From Myxococcales bacterium (GTDB taxonomy: Bacteria > Myxococcota_A > Polyangia > Polyangiales > Houyiibacteriaceae): a stretch of DNA of 64,000 nucleotides. The DNA lies in NCBI GenBank assembly GCA_029861865.1, contig JAOTYL010000002.1, forward strand, positions 1 to 64,000. Reading direction: 5' to 3'. The notes under the pieces are model-generated. The model was not told where the DNA came from, did not search any database, and saw only the letters and a list, made by a program, of their open reading frames with translations. Positions 7,024-15,354 of this stretch are shown in pieces (the stretch's first letter is position 1; each line of letters opens with the position of its first letter). Both the position numbers and the translations under genes were made by a program.

Positions 7024-7416
7024 TCAACCCGGTGACAACCGGCGTCGGACCACGTCCACGGCGAGCAACGTGGCTCCCGCGAGTAGAGACACATAGCACA
7101 TCGGAAGGGCCTCGAACGTCGGGCACTGGGCCGTACCCTGAAGCTGGCAGGACGAAAAATAGATCCCGATCAGGACAACGGCACCGGCGCCCGTGTAGAA
7201 GAGAGCAACGCCGAAGCTCTCGTCGGAGAACCAAGCTCCGATTGTTGCCAGTGCATACCCGGCGAGCACGAACCAGCACGCGGGGATGCCGAAGAGTGGG
7301 GGACACGTAGGCCCAATGAAGACCTGGGACGCGACGAGCCAGGCGCTGAGGAGGACGCCGATAGACCCGACGCCAACCAGAACGCCGAGGAGGCGCTCGC
7401 CGGTGATCCGCGACAT
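7024..7416 (-). CDS. Four-helix membrane protein with a duplicated Cys/Pro loop
   Basis: The 130-residue product has four hydrophobic helices (about 9-30, 44-62, 68-88 and 105-123). Two loops carry the same pattern: GPTCPPLFGIPACWFVLAGY after helix 1 and QCPTFEALPMCYVSLLAG after helix 3. This indicates an internal duplication of a two-helix unit with paired cysteines facing the periplasm, likely disulphide-bonded. The CP..iPxC(Y/W) pattern recalls small membrane proteins near vitamin-K-epoxide-reductase-type systems but lacks their CxxC. It precedes the GMC oxidoreductase on the same strand by 28 bases, so the two are probably co-transcribed. Confidence 0.7.
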   Translation of the reverse strand: MSRITGERLLGVLVGVGSIGVLLSAWLVASQVFIGPTCPPLFGIPACWFVLAGYALATIGAWFSDESFGVALFYTGAGAVVLIGIYFSSCQLQGTAQCPTFEALPMCYVSLLAGATLLAVDVVRRRLSPG

Positions 7417-7508
7417 ACGGTCGACTCTAACTCAATTCTTGTAAAGAGGGCGCCCAAAGAGGTCGTGCTAGCATCTGGACCACGGTCGCTCCGGTTGATT
7501 CCCGGCTG

Positions 7509-7627
7509 TCGGGACCGCGCCGTAGAACGGGCCCGCCACGGCAAACGCTTGGTCGGCCGCCGCGATCAAGGCGAAGCCCCCCACCCAAGCAGAAACCCAC
7601 GACACCGATGCGATTGGCCGAGGCTCA
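7509..7627 (-). pseudogene. Scrap of a dienelactone hydrolase gene with a frameshift
   Basis: Within the 321-base gap before glgX the minus strand encodes ASANRIGVVGFCLGGG and, after a one-base shift at a run of Gs, FALIAAADQAFAVAGPFYGA. Together these form the nucleophile-elbow region of dienelactone hydrolases (GxCxGG with the catalytic Cys, followed by the YGxxP motif). A stop codon lies directly upstream in frame, and the downstream part is lost. The rest of the gap shows no other gene. Confidence 0.55.
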
Positions 7628-7737
7628 CGAGCGCGCCACCCGGGGTGCGCAACGCCAGCGCCCGTGCCCGTACCCGTCGCTCTGTGCCTTCCCTCGTTCG
7701 CCGAAGCACGGCACTATGGGCTGACCCGAGCACCTCC

Positions 7738-9801
7738 ATGAAGGACATCACGCAAGGTCAGGCCTATCCATTGGGCGCTACGGTCCATCGGGACGGCGTC
7801 AATTTCAGCGTATTTTCGAAGCGTTGTGCTGCGCTCGAGCTATTGTTTTTCGATGGGCCCGAAGACGCGCGACCGGCGCGGGTGATCGAGCTCGATCCCG
7901 CGCGCGGCCACCGCACGTTTTCGTACTGGCATGCCTTCGTGCCCGGCGCCAAGAAAGGTCAGATCTACGGTTATCGAGCCTACGGGCCGCACGATCCGGA
8001 GCGAGGGAAGCGATACGATAGCGGCAAGGTGCTGCTCGACCCCTACGGCCGGAGCGTCGCTGTGCCTCGGGGCTACGACCGTGAAGCGGCGAGCCGCCCT
8101 GGAGACAACGCAGCGACGGCGATGAAGAGCGTGGTGGTAGATTTGACCGCGTACGACTGGGAGGGCGACACTTCCCCCAATCGTCCATTCGCGCGGACCG
8201 TAGTCTACGAAATGCACGTCGGTGGCTTCACCCGGCATCCAAGCTCCGGTCTCCCAACGCGCAAACGGGGAACATACCTCGGCCTCATCGAGAAGATCCC
8301 CTATCTCCTGGAGCTCGGGGTCACCGCGGTGGAGCTCCTGCCAGTCTTTCAGTTCGATCCCCAGGAAGCGCCGCCGGGCCTGAGCAACTACTGGGGATAC
8401 AACCCGGTTTCGTTTTTCGCGCCGCACTCGGGCTACAGCTCCAGCAGGAATCCGGTACGCGTCCTCGACGAGTTTCGCGACATGGTCAAGGCGCTTCATC
8501 GCGCTGGGATCGAGGTCATTTTAGACGTCGTCTACAATCATACTGCGGAAGGCGACGAATCAGGCCCCACGTTTTGTTTCAGAGGGTTGGACAACATCGA
8601 CTACTACTTCCTCGATGCCGACGATAAGGCTCGTTACGTCGACTACGCCGGCACCGGCAACGCGCTCAACGCCAACCACGCGATCGTACGGCGTCTCATC
8701 CTCGACAGCTTGCGCTATTGGGTGGAAGAGATGCACGTCGATGGCTTTCGTTTCGACTTGGCGTCGATCTTGTCGAGAGACATCGAGGGCCGGCCGGTCG
8801 CGAATCCCCCCGTTCTTTGGGATATCGAGACGGATCCCGTCCTGAGCGGCACAAAGCTCATTGCCGAAGCCTGGGACGCAGCTGGCCTCTATCAGGTCGG
8901 CAGTTTCTTCGGCGATCACTGGAAAGAGTGGAACGGCCGGTTCCGTGACGACGTTCGTTCGTTCCTGCGCGGTGATGAGGGCTACGTCAAGGAGCTGGCC
9001 GCGCGCTTCTTGGCGAGTCCTGACATCTACGGACATCGCGAACGCGAACCCGAGCAGAGCATCAATTTCGTCACCTGCCACGACGGATTCACGCTCAATG
9101 ATCTCGTTTCCTATAACAAAAAGCACAACGCTGCGAACCAGGAACAGAACCGAGACGGCAGGGACGACAACCGAAGCTGGAACTGTGGCGTTGAAGGCGA
9201 AACCGACGATCCCAGTGTAGAGAGATTACGGGCCCGGCAGATCAAGAACTTCTTCTCGATCAACCTGCTCGCTCTCGGCGTGCCGATGATCTCCATGGGA
9301 GACGAAGTGCGCCGGACCCAACGGGGAAACAACAACCCCTATTGTCACGATAGCGAGCTCACCTGGTTCGACTGGAGTTTCGTCGACGAGCATCGGGACC
9401 TGCATCGGTTCGTGAAGAAGCTCGTCCATTTCCGGTCGAATCTGCCTCTCCAAGACCACGGCTTCAGTCTCACCGAGGTGCTTCGCCTGACTCCGGTTCA
9501 GTGGCATGGCGTCAAGCTCAACGAACCGGACTTCGCCCATCATTCCCACAGCCTGGCGCTCACCTTCAAAGGCCTCGGCCACTGGTGGCACCTCATGGTC
9601 AACGCATACACAGAGCCACTGCAGTTCGAGCTTGCGCTGCCCGCCAAGAAGGCCACTCGCTGGCGACAGTTGATCGACACTTACAAGGAATCCCCGGAAG
9701 ACTTCCACGACCTGCCGGACGCGCCGTTTGTAGAGGAGCCACACTACCTGGTCCCGCCACATTCGCTGGCGCTTCTCGTCGCCCAACACAAGAGAGACTA
9801 A
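7738..9801 (+). CDS. glgX: Glycogen debranching enzyme GlgX
   Basis: The ATG at 7738 gives 687 residues, close to the usual GlgX length (about 650-720). An N-terminal CBM48/isoamylase domain opens the protein (YPLGATVHRDGVNFSVFSK). The GH13 barrel carries all expected residues: nucleophile Asp340 in DGFRFDLAS, general acid Glu377 in IAEAWDAAG and Asp449 in TCHDGFTLNDL, the latter with the SYNKKHN motif specific to the GlgX/TreX group. It hydrolyses alpha-1,6 branches of limit dextrin made by glycogen phosphorylase. The malQ gene follows after 9 bases, forming an operon for glycogen/maltodextrin breakdown. Confidence 0.95.
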   Translation: MKDITQGQAYPLGATVHRDGVNFSVFSKRCAALELLFFDGPEDARPARVIELDPARGHRTFSYWHAFVPGAKKGQIYGYRAYGPHDPERGKRYDSGKVLLDPYGRSVAVPRGYDREAASRPGDNAATAMKSVVVDLTAYDWEGDTSPNRPFARTVVYEMHVGGFTRHPSSGLPTRKRGTYLGLIEKIPYLLELGVTAVELLPVFQFDPQEAPPGLSNYWGYNPVSFFAPHSGYSSSRNPVRVLDEFRDMVKALHRAGIEVILDVVYNHTAEGDESGPTFCFRGLDNIDYYFLDADDKARYVDYAGTGNALNANHAIVRRLILDSLRYWVEEMHVDGFRFDLASILSRDIEGRPVANPPVLWDIETDPVLSGTKLIAEAWDAAGLYQVGSFFGDHWKEWNGRFRDDVRSFLRGDEGYVKELAARFLASPDIYGHREREPEQSINFVTCHDGFTLNDLVSYNKKHNAANQEQNRDGRDDNRSWNCGVEGETDDPSVERLRARQIKNFFSINLLALGVPMISMGDEVRRTQRGNNNPYCHDSELTWFDWSFVDEHRDLHRFVKKLVHFRSNLPLQDHGFSLTEVLRLTPVQWHGVKLNEPDFAHHSHSLALTFKGLGHWWHLMVNAYTEPLQFELALPAKKATRWRQLIDTYKESPEDFHDLPDAPFVEEPHYLVPPHSLALLVAQHKRD

Positions 9802-9810
9802 AAGGCTTCG

Positions 9811-11346
9811 ATGCTTCCCCGGCGCAGCGGAATCCTCCTACACATCACGTCTCTGCCGGGAGGACCCTTTTCGGGAGACTTGGGTCGATCGGCCTACGAC
9901 TTTGCCGACTTTCTGGCAGAGTCCGGACAGGCCTGGTGGCAAACCCTACCCCTCAACCCTATCGGCGCTTGGAGCTCACCGTATTCGAGTATGTCGTCCT
10001 TCGCGGGCGAGCCCTTGTTGATCTCTCCGGAGCTGCTCGTCGAGGAAGGACTTCTCGGCAAGCAGGCGTTGAAGGAGATCCCCACGACTTCGAGCACGTG
10101 GCGATCGAGCTTCGCGAGCTCCAAGCGGCTTCGCGCGAAGCTGGTGAGGGATGCGTATCGATCGATCCTGGACCAACGACCTAAGTCGATGCTGCGGTCT
10201 TTCGCTTCGTTCAAAGCCCGTGAGAAGGATTGGCTCGACGACTACTGTCTTTTCGGGGCGCTATCGAGCCATTTCAAGACTCGCGATTGGACCCGTTGGC
10301 CCAAAGACGTCGCGAAGCGTGCAAGTGCGTCCCTTCGATCCGCGCGCAGCGAGCTCGCGCACCCGATCGACTTCCTGGCGTTTCAGCAGTTCGAGTTCGA
10401 CCGACAGTGGCGGGCGCTCAGAACCTACTGCCGCAAGCAAGGCATTGGCATGATCGGCGACATCCCCATGTTCGTCGCTCACGATAGCTGCGACGTCTGG
10501 GCCCATCAGCGGGCCTTCTTGTTGAACGCCAAGGGCCTTCCGAAGTTCGTGGCGGGTGCCCCTCCCGACGCTTTCAATGCCGACGGCCAACGCTGGGGCA
10601 ACCCTCTCTACGACTGGCCACATCATCAACGAAGTGGCTTTGCGTGGTGGACTCGCCGAATACAGCGTCAGCTCGATCTCTTCGATGTGGTACGGCTCGA
10701 CCACTTCATCGGATTCAGCAGGTACTGGCGAATTTCGAGCAGAGCTAAGACCGCCAAGAGCGGCCGGTGGATGCCCGCACGGGGGCGACAGCTTTTCGAC
10801 GCGCTCGTGCGCATGCATGGGGAGCTGCCACTCATCGCGGAGGACCTCGGTGCCGTGACGCAGGAGGTCTGGGACCTTCGCGATCGCTATGGTTTGCCGG
10901 GCATGAAGGTGCTCCAGTTCGGCTTCGGAAACGGTGTGGGTTCGCGCGTTCACCGGCCGCACGACTATCCCCGCCACACCGTCGCCTTCACGGGCACCCA
11001 CGACAACGACACGACCCGGGGCTGGTACAAAGCCTTGAAACGCCGCGCACGCTCCAAGGACCGGAACGCAAAAACAGAGCTGCGGAGGGTGCACGCCTAT
11101 CTCGGCACCGACCAGGAAGCGGAGGTGGCCCTAGCCGCGATCCGAACCCTTTCCGCCTCGCCTGCCGACACGGTGATCTTCCCCCTACAAGACGTCTTGA
11201 ATCTCGATGGCAAACACCGAATGAATGCGCCAGGAACGACCGGGGGCAACTGGGCGTGGCGACTGAAAGACGGTCAACTCGACGCGAACGTATCGACGCG
11301 CTTGCGGGATTTGGCCGAGGCCACGGACAGGTGCGCCCATCGCTGA
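9811..11346 (+). CDS. malQ: 4-alpha-glucanotransferase (amylomaltase)
   Basis: The 511-residue product is a GH77 enzyme from end to end: RRSGILLHITSLPGG at the N-terminus, WWQTLPLNPIG, the substrate loop FVAGAPPDAFNADGQRWGNP, the nucleophile region VVRLDHFIGFSRYW, the acid-containing LIAEDLGAVT, and the C-terminal FTGTHDNDTTRGWY and MNAPGTTGGNWAWR motifs. It transfers glucan chains between maltodextrins. It begins 9 bases after glgX and the length is normal for bacterial MalQ. The two proteins together convert phosphorylase limit dextrins back to usable chains; glycogen phosphorylase lies about 4 kb downstream on the opposite strand. Confidence 0.95.
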   Translation: MLPRRSGILLHITSLPGGPFSGDLGRSAYDFADFLAESGQAWWQTLPLNPIGAWSSPYSSMSSFAGEPLLISPELLVEEGLLGKQALKEIPTTSSTWRSSFASSKRLRAKLVRDAYRSILDQRPKSMLRSFASFKAREKDWLDDYCLFGALSSHFKTRDWTRWPKDVAKRASASLRSARSELAHPIDFLAFQQFEFDRQWRALRTYCRKQGIGMIGDIPMFVAHDSCDVWAHQRAFLLNAKGLPKFVAGAPPDAFNADGQRWGNPLYDWPHHQRSGFAWWTRRIQRQLDLFDVVRLDHFIGFSRYWRISSRAKTAKSGRWMPARGRQLFDALVRMHGELPLIAEDLGAVTQEVWDLRDRYGLPGMKVLQFGFGNGVGSRVHRPHDYPRHTVAFTGTHDNDTTRGWYKALKRRARSKDRNAKTELRRVHAYLGTDQEAEVALAAIRTLSASPADTVIFPLQDVLNLDGKHRMNAPGTTGGNWAWRLKDGQLDANVSTRLRDLAEATDRCAHR

Positions 11347-11385
11347 TTCTGTAGCGACCCTCAACCGACGCATCGAGGGTGCCCG

Positions 11386-12030
11386 CTAGTCACTCTCTGC
11401 CTCCTCGGAGGCTGCGTGCCAACTCTCGTCCACTTTGCGGTGCGAGACGTACAAGAGCGGAACCATCATGAAGAACAGGGTACCCACCCGCGGCTCGACG
11501 AGGCTTACGAGTGCGCCGATGAGACACAGGAGCGGCCCGAGGGCGATGCGTATGCTCATGCTACGCACGACCGATGGATCGACGTTGGAGGACTTGAATC
11601 CGCGGGTCCCGGTCGCATAGCGCCAGATGGCCAGAAGCAAGAGGCCACAGAGGATCTGCGCTCCGCCGTAGAGCGCGGCGGGAAGCACGTCCGTGGGGTA
11701 GTCGACGCGCAGCTCCGTCAGGAACGGTAGCAGTGTGAGCGGCAGGAGGAACAGGATGTTCAGCCAGATGAAGTACCGGTCGCTGTAGGGGGCGTAGTGC
11801 AGGATGACCGTGTGCTGAACCCAATAAGCCGCCACGAGCCCAAAGCTTCCGATGTAGGGATGCAATTGGCGTTCGAGCTCCATCAGGAAGTGACCGGTCT
11901 CGCCCGCGCTGAAGTCCATGCTCGGGACATCCAGCCCCAACACGAGGATGGTGACGACAATCGCCATCACGCCATCGACGAATGCTTTGAGGCGATCCGT
12001 CGAGAGCATGGGTCGCTGCGCTCCGCTCAT
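11386..12030 (-). CDS. TMEM175/DUF1211-family potassium channel-like protein
   Basis: The ATG at 12030 follows AGAGGTAG and gives 214 residues. The first helix contains the family signature RLKAFVDGVMAIVVTILVL (RxxxFxDGVxAI), which in TMEM175 channels lines the potassium pore. Five further hydrophobic segments follow, and the HPYIGSFGLVAAYWVQH and HTVILHY region is typical. Bacterial members form tetrameric, leak-type K+ channels. It follows the sulfatase gene on the same strand by 44 bases and converges on malQ. Confidence 0.85.
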   Translation of the reverse strand: MSGAQRPMLSTDRLKAFVDGVMAIVVTILVLGLDVPSMDFSAGETGHFLMELERQLHPYIGSFGLVAAYWVQHTVILHYAPYSDRYFIWLNILFLLPLTLLPFLTELRVDYPTDVLPAALYGGAQILCGLLLLAIWRYATGTRGFKSSNVDPSVVRSMSIRIALGPLLCLIGALVSLVEPRVGTLFFMMVPLLYVSHRKVDESWHAASEEAESD

Positions 12031-12074
12031 GCTTCTACCTCTTTCACTGCTGAGAGCCACCCAACGCGGCAGCG

Positions 12075-14474
12075 CTAAGAATCAGTCAGCCGGATGACTA
12101 CTTTGTCTAGCTTCCCGGTGTACGGATAGTGATTCTTCACTCGATACTTGTCGCTCACCGGGGTGCCTGAGTCGGTGCCCACGTCGAAGGTCTCCGAGAG
12201 CGAGAAGGTCGAGATGTGCATTTCCGGCATGTCGACCTCGTCGACTTTCTCGCCGTTGATGTAGAGCTCGCCCTTCCCACCAGGGATTTTCGCCTTGGCT
12301 CCGCCGGTCTCGGTGAAGCTGAACTGAATCTTGACCTCGCCCTTGGGCAGCTTCGGCGACTCCAAGGTGTAATAGAGACCGTTGTAGTAGTTGTAGTCGT
12401 AGTAGACCTTGTTGTTCTTGATGAAGAGCGTGTAGCCGCCGGTGAACCCACCGCAGGCAACGATGACCCCTTCCTCCTTGCCCGTGAGCTCGAGGGTCGT
12501 CTCGATGCTGTGTGACCGGCCCTTGACCGGCGCGGAGGCCTTCTCGGCGATGCGTCTCGCACCGGGGTCGTAGTAGACGAACTCCGTCCGGTCCCCGAAC
12601 AGCCGGCCTTGCTGCTTGGCGATTCGCTGGATCATGTCGTCGTAAAGCGGATAGACATTGTTTTCCCAGGCGAGCTCGTCCCAGCGCTTCTTCAGCGCTT
12701 CGAGCTTCTCGGGATATTCGTCGGCCACATTCACGGCCTCCGAGAAATCCTCGTCGATGTGATAGAGCTCCCAGACGTCGTCTTCGAAAGGCGACACCGA
12801 GGCGAGGATCCAAGGCATGCGATTGCCGTGGATCGTCACGGCCTTCCAACCGTCTTGATAGATCGCGCGGTTGGCGAAAAGCTCGTAGTACTGTTCGGGA
12901 CGCTTCGTCGCCGCACCCGCGTCGTCGAACGAGTACGCCATGCTCACGCCGTCAAGCGGCATCTGCTCGTGGCCGTCGAGCACTTCGACGAACGGAGTTT
13001 TCGTCACGTCCATGATTGTGGCGCCGATGTCGATGATGTGATGGTACTGGCTTCGAATTTCGCCCTTCGCCTCAATCCCATTCGGCCAGTGAATGACCAG
13101 CGGATCCTGCACGCCGCCGCGGTGCACGATCTGCTTAAAGTATTGAAACGGTGTATTGCCCGCGAGGGCCCAGCCCGCATGGAAGTGCGGGTACGTATCG
13201 GGCCCGCCCCACCCTTCGTAGTGCTCCATGTTCGCTTCGAACGGGGTCTGCAGCCCGTTGAGCACGTAGGTCTCGTTGAAGCTGCCGGTGAGCCCACCCT
13301 CGCCGGAGGAGCCATTGTCCGCCGTCACGAGGATGATGGTGTTGTCGAATTGGCCGGTCCGCTTCAGGGTTTCGATCACGCGGCCGATCTGCGCATCGAC
13401 GTGGTCCAGCATGGCGGCGAACACCTCCATCTGTCGCGCGTAGAGCTTCTGCTCCTCCGGCTTGAGGCTGCCCCAGGCTGGGATTTCCTTGGTACGTTCG
13501 GTGAGCTTGGTGCCAGCTGGAATGATGCCCATCTCCAGCTGGCGCTGATGGATCTTCTCACGCGCCTCATCCCAGCCCATGTCGAACTTGCCCTTGTACT
13601 TCTCGATGTACTCGGGCGGCGCTTGGTGCGGGGAGTGCATGGCCACCGGCGCCCAGAACATCATGAACGGCTTGTCCGGCGCGATCGAGACGTGGGAGGT
13701 GATGTTTCGAATGGCCTCGTCGGCCATGGCCTCGCTGTAGTGATAGCCTTTCTTTCCTTCCCAGTCCTCGACGGGGTAGTGGTCGCGCCAGACCAGTGAG
13801 CGGTAGTTGTCGGCATCGGCCGCCATGTAGCCGTAGTAGTGATCGAAGCCTTCACCGCTCGGCCAGCGGTCGAACGGCCCGGTCTCCGAGACCTCGTAAA
13901 GCGGCGTGTGGTCCCACTTGCCGATCGCGTAATTGACGAAGCCCGCTTCCTGTAGGTGCTTGGCGACGGACTTGCCCGACTCGGGCGGGAACGCGTTGTA
14001 TCCCGGAAAGCCCATGGCGGTCAGCGAGTGCGAGCCGAGGCCGATGCGGTGATGGTTACGCGCGGCCATGATCGCAGCGCGTGAAGGAGAGCAGAGCGCC
14101 GTCGTGTGAAAGTTGTTGTAGCGAAGCCCGTTTTCTGCGAGCGCATCGATGTTGGGGGTCTCGATCAGGCCACCGAAGGAGCCAAAATGCCCGAAGCCTG
14201 TGTCGTCCAATAGAAAGATGATGGCGTTGGGAGTTCCTTCCGGTGGCCTTGGCGTGCTCGGCCACCACTCTTCGGACTCCTGGTAGGTCTTGGCGATCTT
14301 GCCCTCGAAGCGCTGACCGTACTTTGCCATGTCGTCTTCTTCTTGAACCGCGGGCGGCGGGACCTCTGCGTCCACCTGCGTTGGAGCGGCCTCTTCGGCG
14401 CGTGGCATACAACCCACGACAGCCAGGGTGGCCAATGCCATGATCAGATCAGCGGTCCTCTTGCTAAGCGTCAT
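12075..14474 (-). CDS. Arylsulfatase, predicted outer-envelope lipoprotein
   Basis: The 799-residue protein begins with a lipoprotein signal (LATLAVVGC, acyl-Cys 22) and an acidic/proline linker. The sulfatase domain starts near residue 82 with the metal-binding LLDDTGFG (D90, D91) and has the CSPSR motif (Cys128), whose Cys is converted to formylglycine; an AIGKWDH region and LVTADNGSSGEGG follow. The C-terminal 190 residues form a strand-rich domain likely for carbohydrate binding or packing. The type resembles large arylsulfatases acting on sulfated glycans or aryl sulfates. No formylglycine-generating enzyme is in the window. Substrate unknown. Confidence 0.9.
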   Translation of the reverse strand: MTLSKRTADLIMALATLAVVGCMPRAEEAAPTQVDAEVPPPAVQEEDDMAKYGQRFEGKIAKTYQESEEWWPSTPRPPEGTPNAIIFLLDDTGFGHFGSFGGLIETPNIDALAENGLRYNNFHTTALCSPSRAAIMAARNHHRIGLGSHSLTAMGFPGYNAFPPESGKSVAKHLQEAGFVNYAIGKWDHTPLYEVSETGPFDRWPSGEGFDHYYGYMAADADNYRSLVWRDHYPVEDWEGKKGYHYSEAMADEAIRNITSHVSIAPDKPFMMFWAPVAMHSPHQAPPEYIEKYKGKFDMGWDEAREKIHQRQLEMGIIPAGTKLTERTKEIPAWGSLKPEEQKLYARQMEVFAAMLDHVDAQIGRVIETLKRTGQFDNTIILVTADNGSSGEGGLTGSFNETYVLNGLQTPFEANMEHYEGWGGPDTYPHFHAGWALAGNTPFQYFKQIVHRGGVQDPLVIHWPNGIEAKGEIRSQYHHIIDIGATIMDVTKTPFVEVLDGHEQMPLDGVSMAYSFDDAGAATKRPEQYYELFANRAIYQDGWKAVTIHGNRMPWILASVSPFEDDVWELYHIDEDFSEAVNVADEYPEKLEALKKRWDELAWENNVYPLYDDMIQRIAKQQGRLFGDRTEFVYYDPGARRIAEKASAPVKGRSHSIETTLELTGKEEGVIVACGGFTGGYTLFIKNNKVYYDYNYYNGLYYTLESPKLPKGEVKIQFSFTETGGAKAKIPGGKGELYINGEKVDEVDMPEMHISTFSLSETFDVGTDSGTPVSDKYRVKNHYPYTGKLDKVVIRLTDS

Positions 14475-14564
14475 CTTTTTTCCTCGGGTTCGCCAACGGA
14501 TGGGTGTCGGGGTCGTGTTGGCAGGGGTTATGGCACACTCTGCACGCGGTGTAGACCCGCGGTA

Positions 14565-15317
14565 TTACCGGGCGCTTATCTTGTAGTTGCCGCGGTCCTC
14601 GTCGTAGTCGAGGGCGATGAGACCACGGGCTTCGGCATCTTTCATCAAGTCGGGGAAACCGCGGTAGCCGTAGTAACCTTCATTGAACCCCGGGTACACG
14701 CGCCGGAGGGTTTGCTTGACCATCGAGCCCCACAGGGTGTCGTAATCCTGGTCCATCGACTCGACGATCTCCATGAAGCGTTCCACCGCCTCGTCCTTTT
14801 TGGTCGCGGTCTTCTTTCGGGTCGATGCCCGTGTCGTCTTGGGTTTGGCCGCGCGGACGAGGTCGTCGTAATAGATGAACTCATCACAACCTGCGATCAG
14901 CAGGTCGGATGTGGACTTCTTGACGCCCACACCGATGACACGCTTGTCGTTCTCCTTGAGCTTGGAGACGAGCGGCGAGAAATCGCTGTCCCCCGAGAGC
15001 AATGCAAACGTGTCGATGTGTTCTTTCGAGTAGCAAAGGTCGAGGGCGTCGACGACCATGTGGATGTCGGCGCTGTTCTTGCCGCTCATCCTGCTCTGAG
15101 GAATGTCGACGAGGCCAATTCCCTGACCGTGAAACTCGCGCACGGCGCTTTGATAGTGACTCCAATCGCAGTACGCGCGCTTGAACACGATGCGGCCTTT
15201 TTCTAGTAGACGCTTCAAGACGAGCTCGATCTGGAAGCGCCCAGATTTCGTGACTTGGGCGCCGATGGCCAGATTCTCGAAGTCGACGAAAACCGCGATC
15301 AGGGATTCACCAGGCAT
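14565..15317 (-). CDS. NYN-domain (PIN-like) RNase with C-terminal OST-HTH/LOTUS-type domain
   Basis: The 250-residue product starts with IAVFVDFENLAIGA, the first acidic strand of the LabA/DUF88 NYN fold. KNSADIHMVVDALDL and LLSGDSDFSPLVSKLKE supply the remaining acidic residues (D in ADIHMVVDA and the GDSDF motif). A lysine-rich linker (about residues 165-180) leads to a C-terminal winged-helix region (MVKQTLRRVYPGFNEGYYGY) similar to OST-HTH/LOTUS domains, which bind RNA. Such proteins are thought to be metal-dependent ribonucleases acting on structured or modified RNA. It lies 37 bases upstream of glgP on the same strand. Confidence 0.85.
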   Translation of the reverse strand: MPGESLIAVFVDFENLAIGAQVTKSGRFQIELVLKRLLEKGRIVFKRAYCDWSHYQSAVREFHGQGIGLVDIPQSRMSGKNSADIHMVVDALDLCYSKEHIDTFALLSGDSDFSPLVSKLKENDKRVIGVGVKKSTSDLLIAGCDEFIYYDDLVRAAKPKTTRASTRKKTATKKDEAVERFMEIVESMDQDYDTLWGSMVKQTLRRVYPGFNEGYYGYRGFPDLMKDAEARGLIALDYDEDRGNYKISAR

Positions 15318-15354
15318 GCGAGCTCTCTAACACAGATGGCATGTGTCCCACGCC

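Noticed and set aside
6243-7310. A 355-codon plus-strand frame antisense to the GMC oxidoreductase
   Set aside because: Arginine-rich, low in domain-like content and fully overlapped by a clear oxidoreductase gene.
12609-13799. A 396-codon plus-strand frame antisense to the sulfatase gene
   Set aside because: It mirrors the codon bias of the sulfatase gene and shows no family motifs; the minus-strand gene is full length with all sulfatase residues.
14475-14564. Intrinsic terminator or small RNA between the sulfatase and NYN genes
   Set aside because: No strong hairpin with a T-run was seen.
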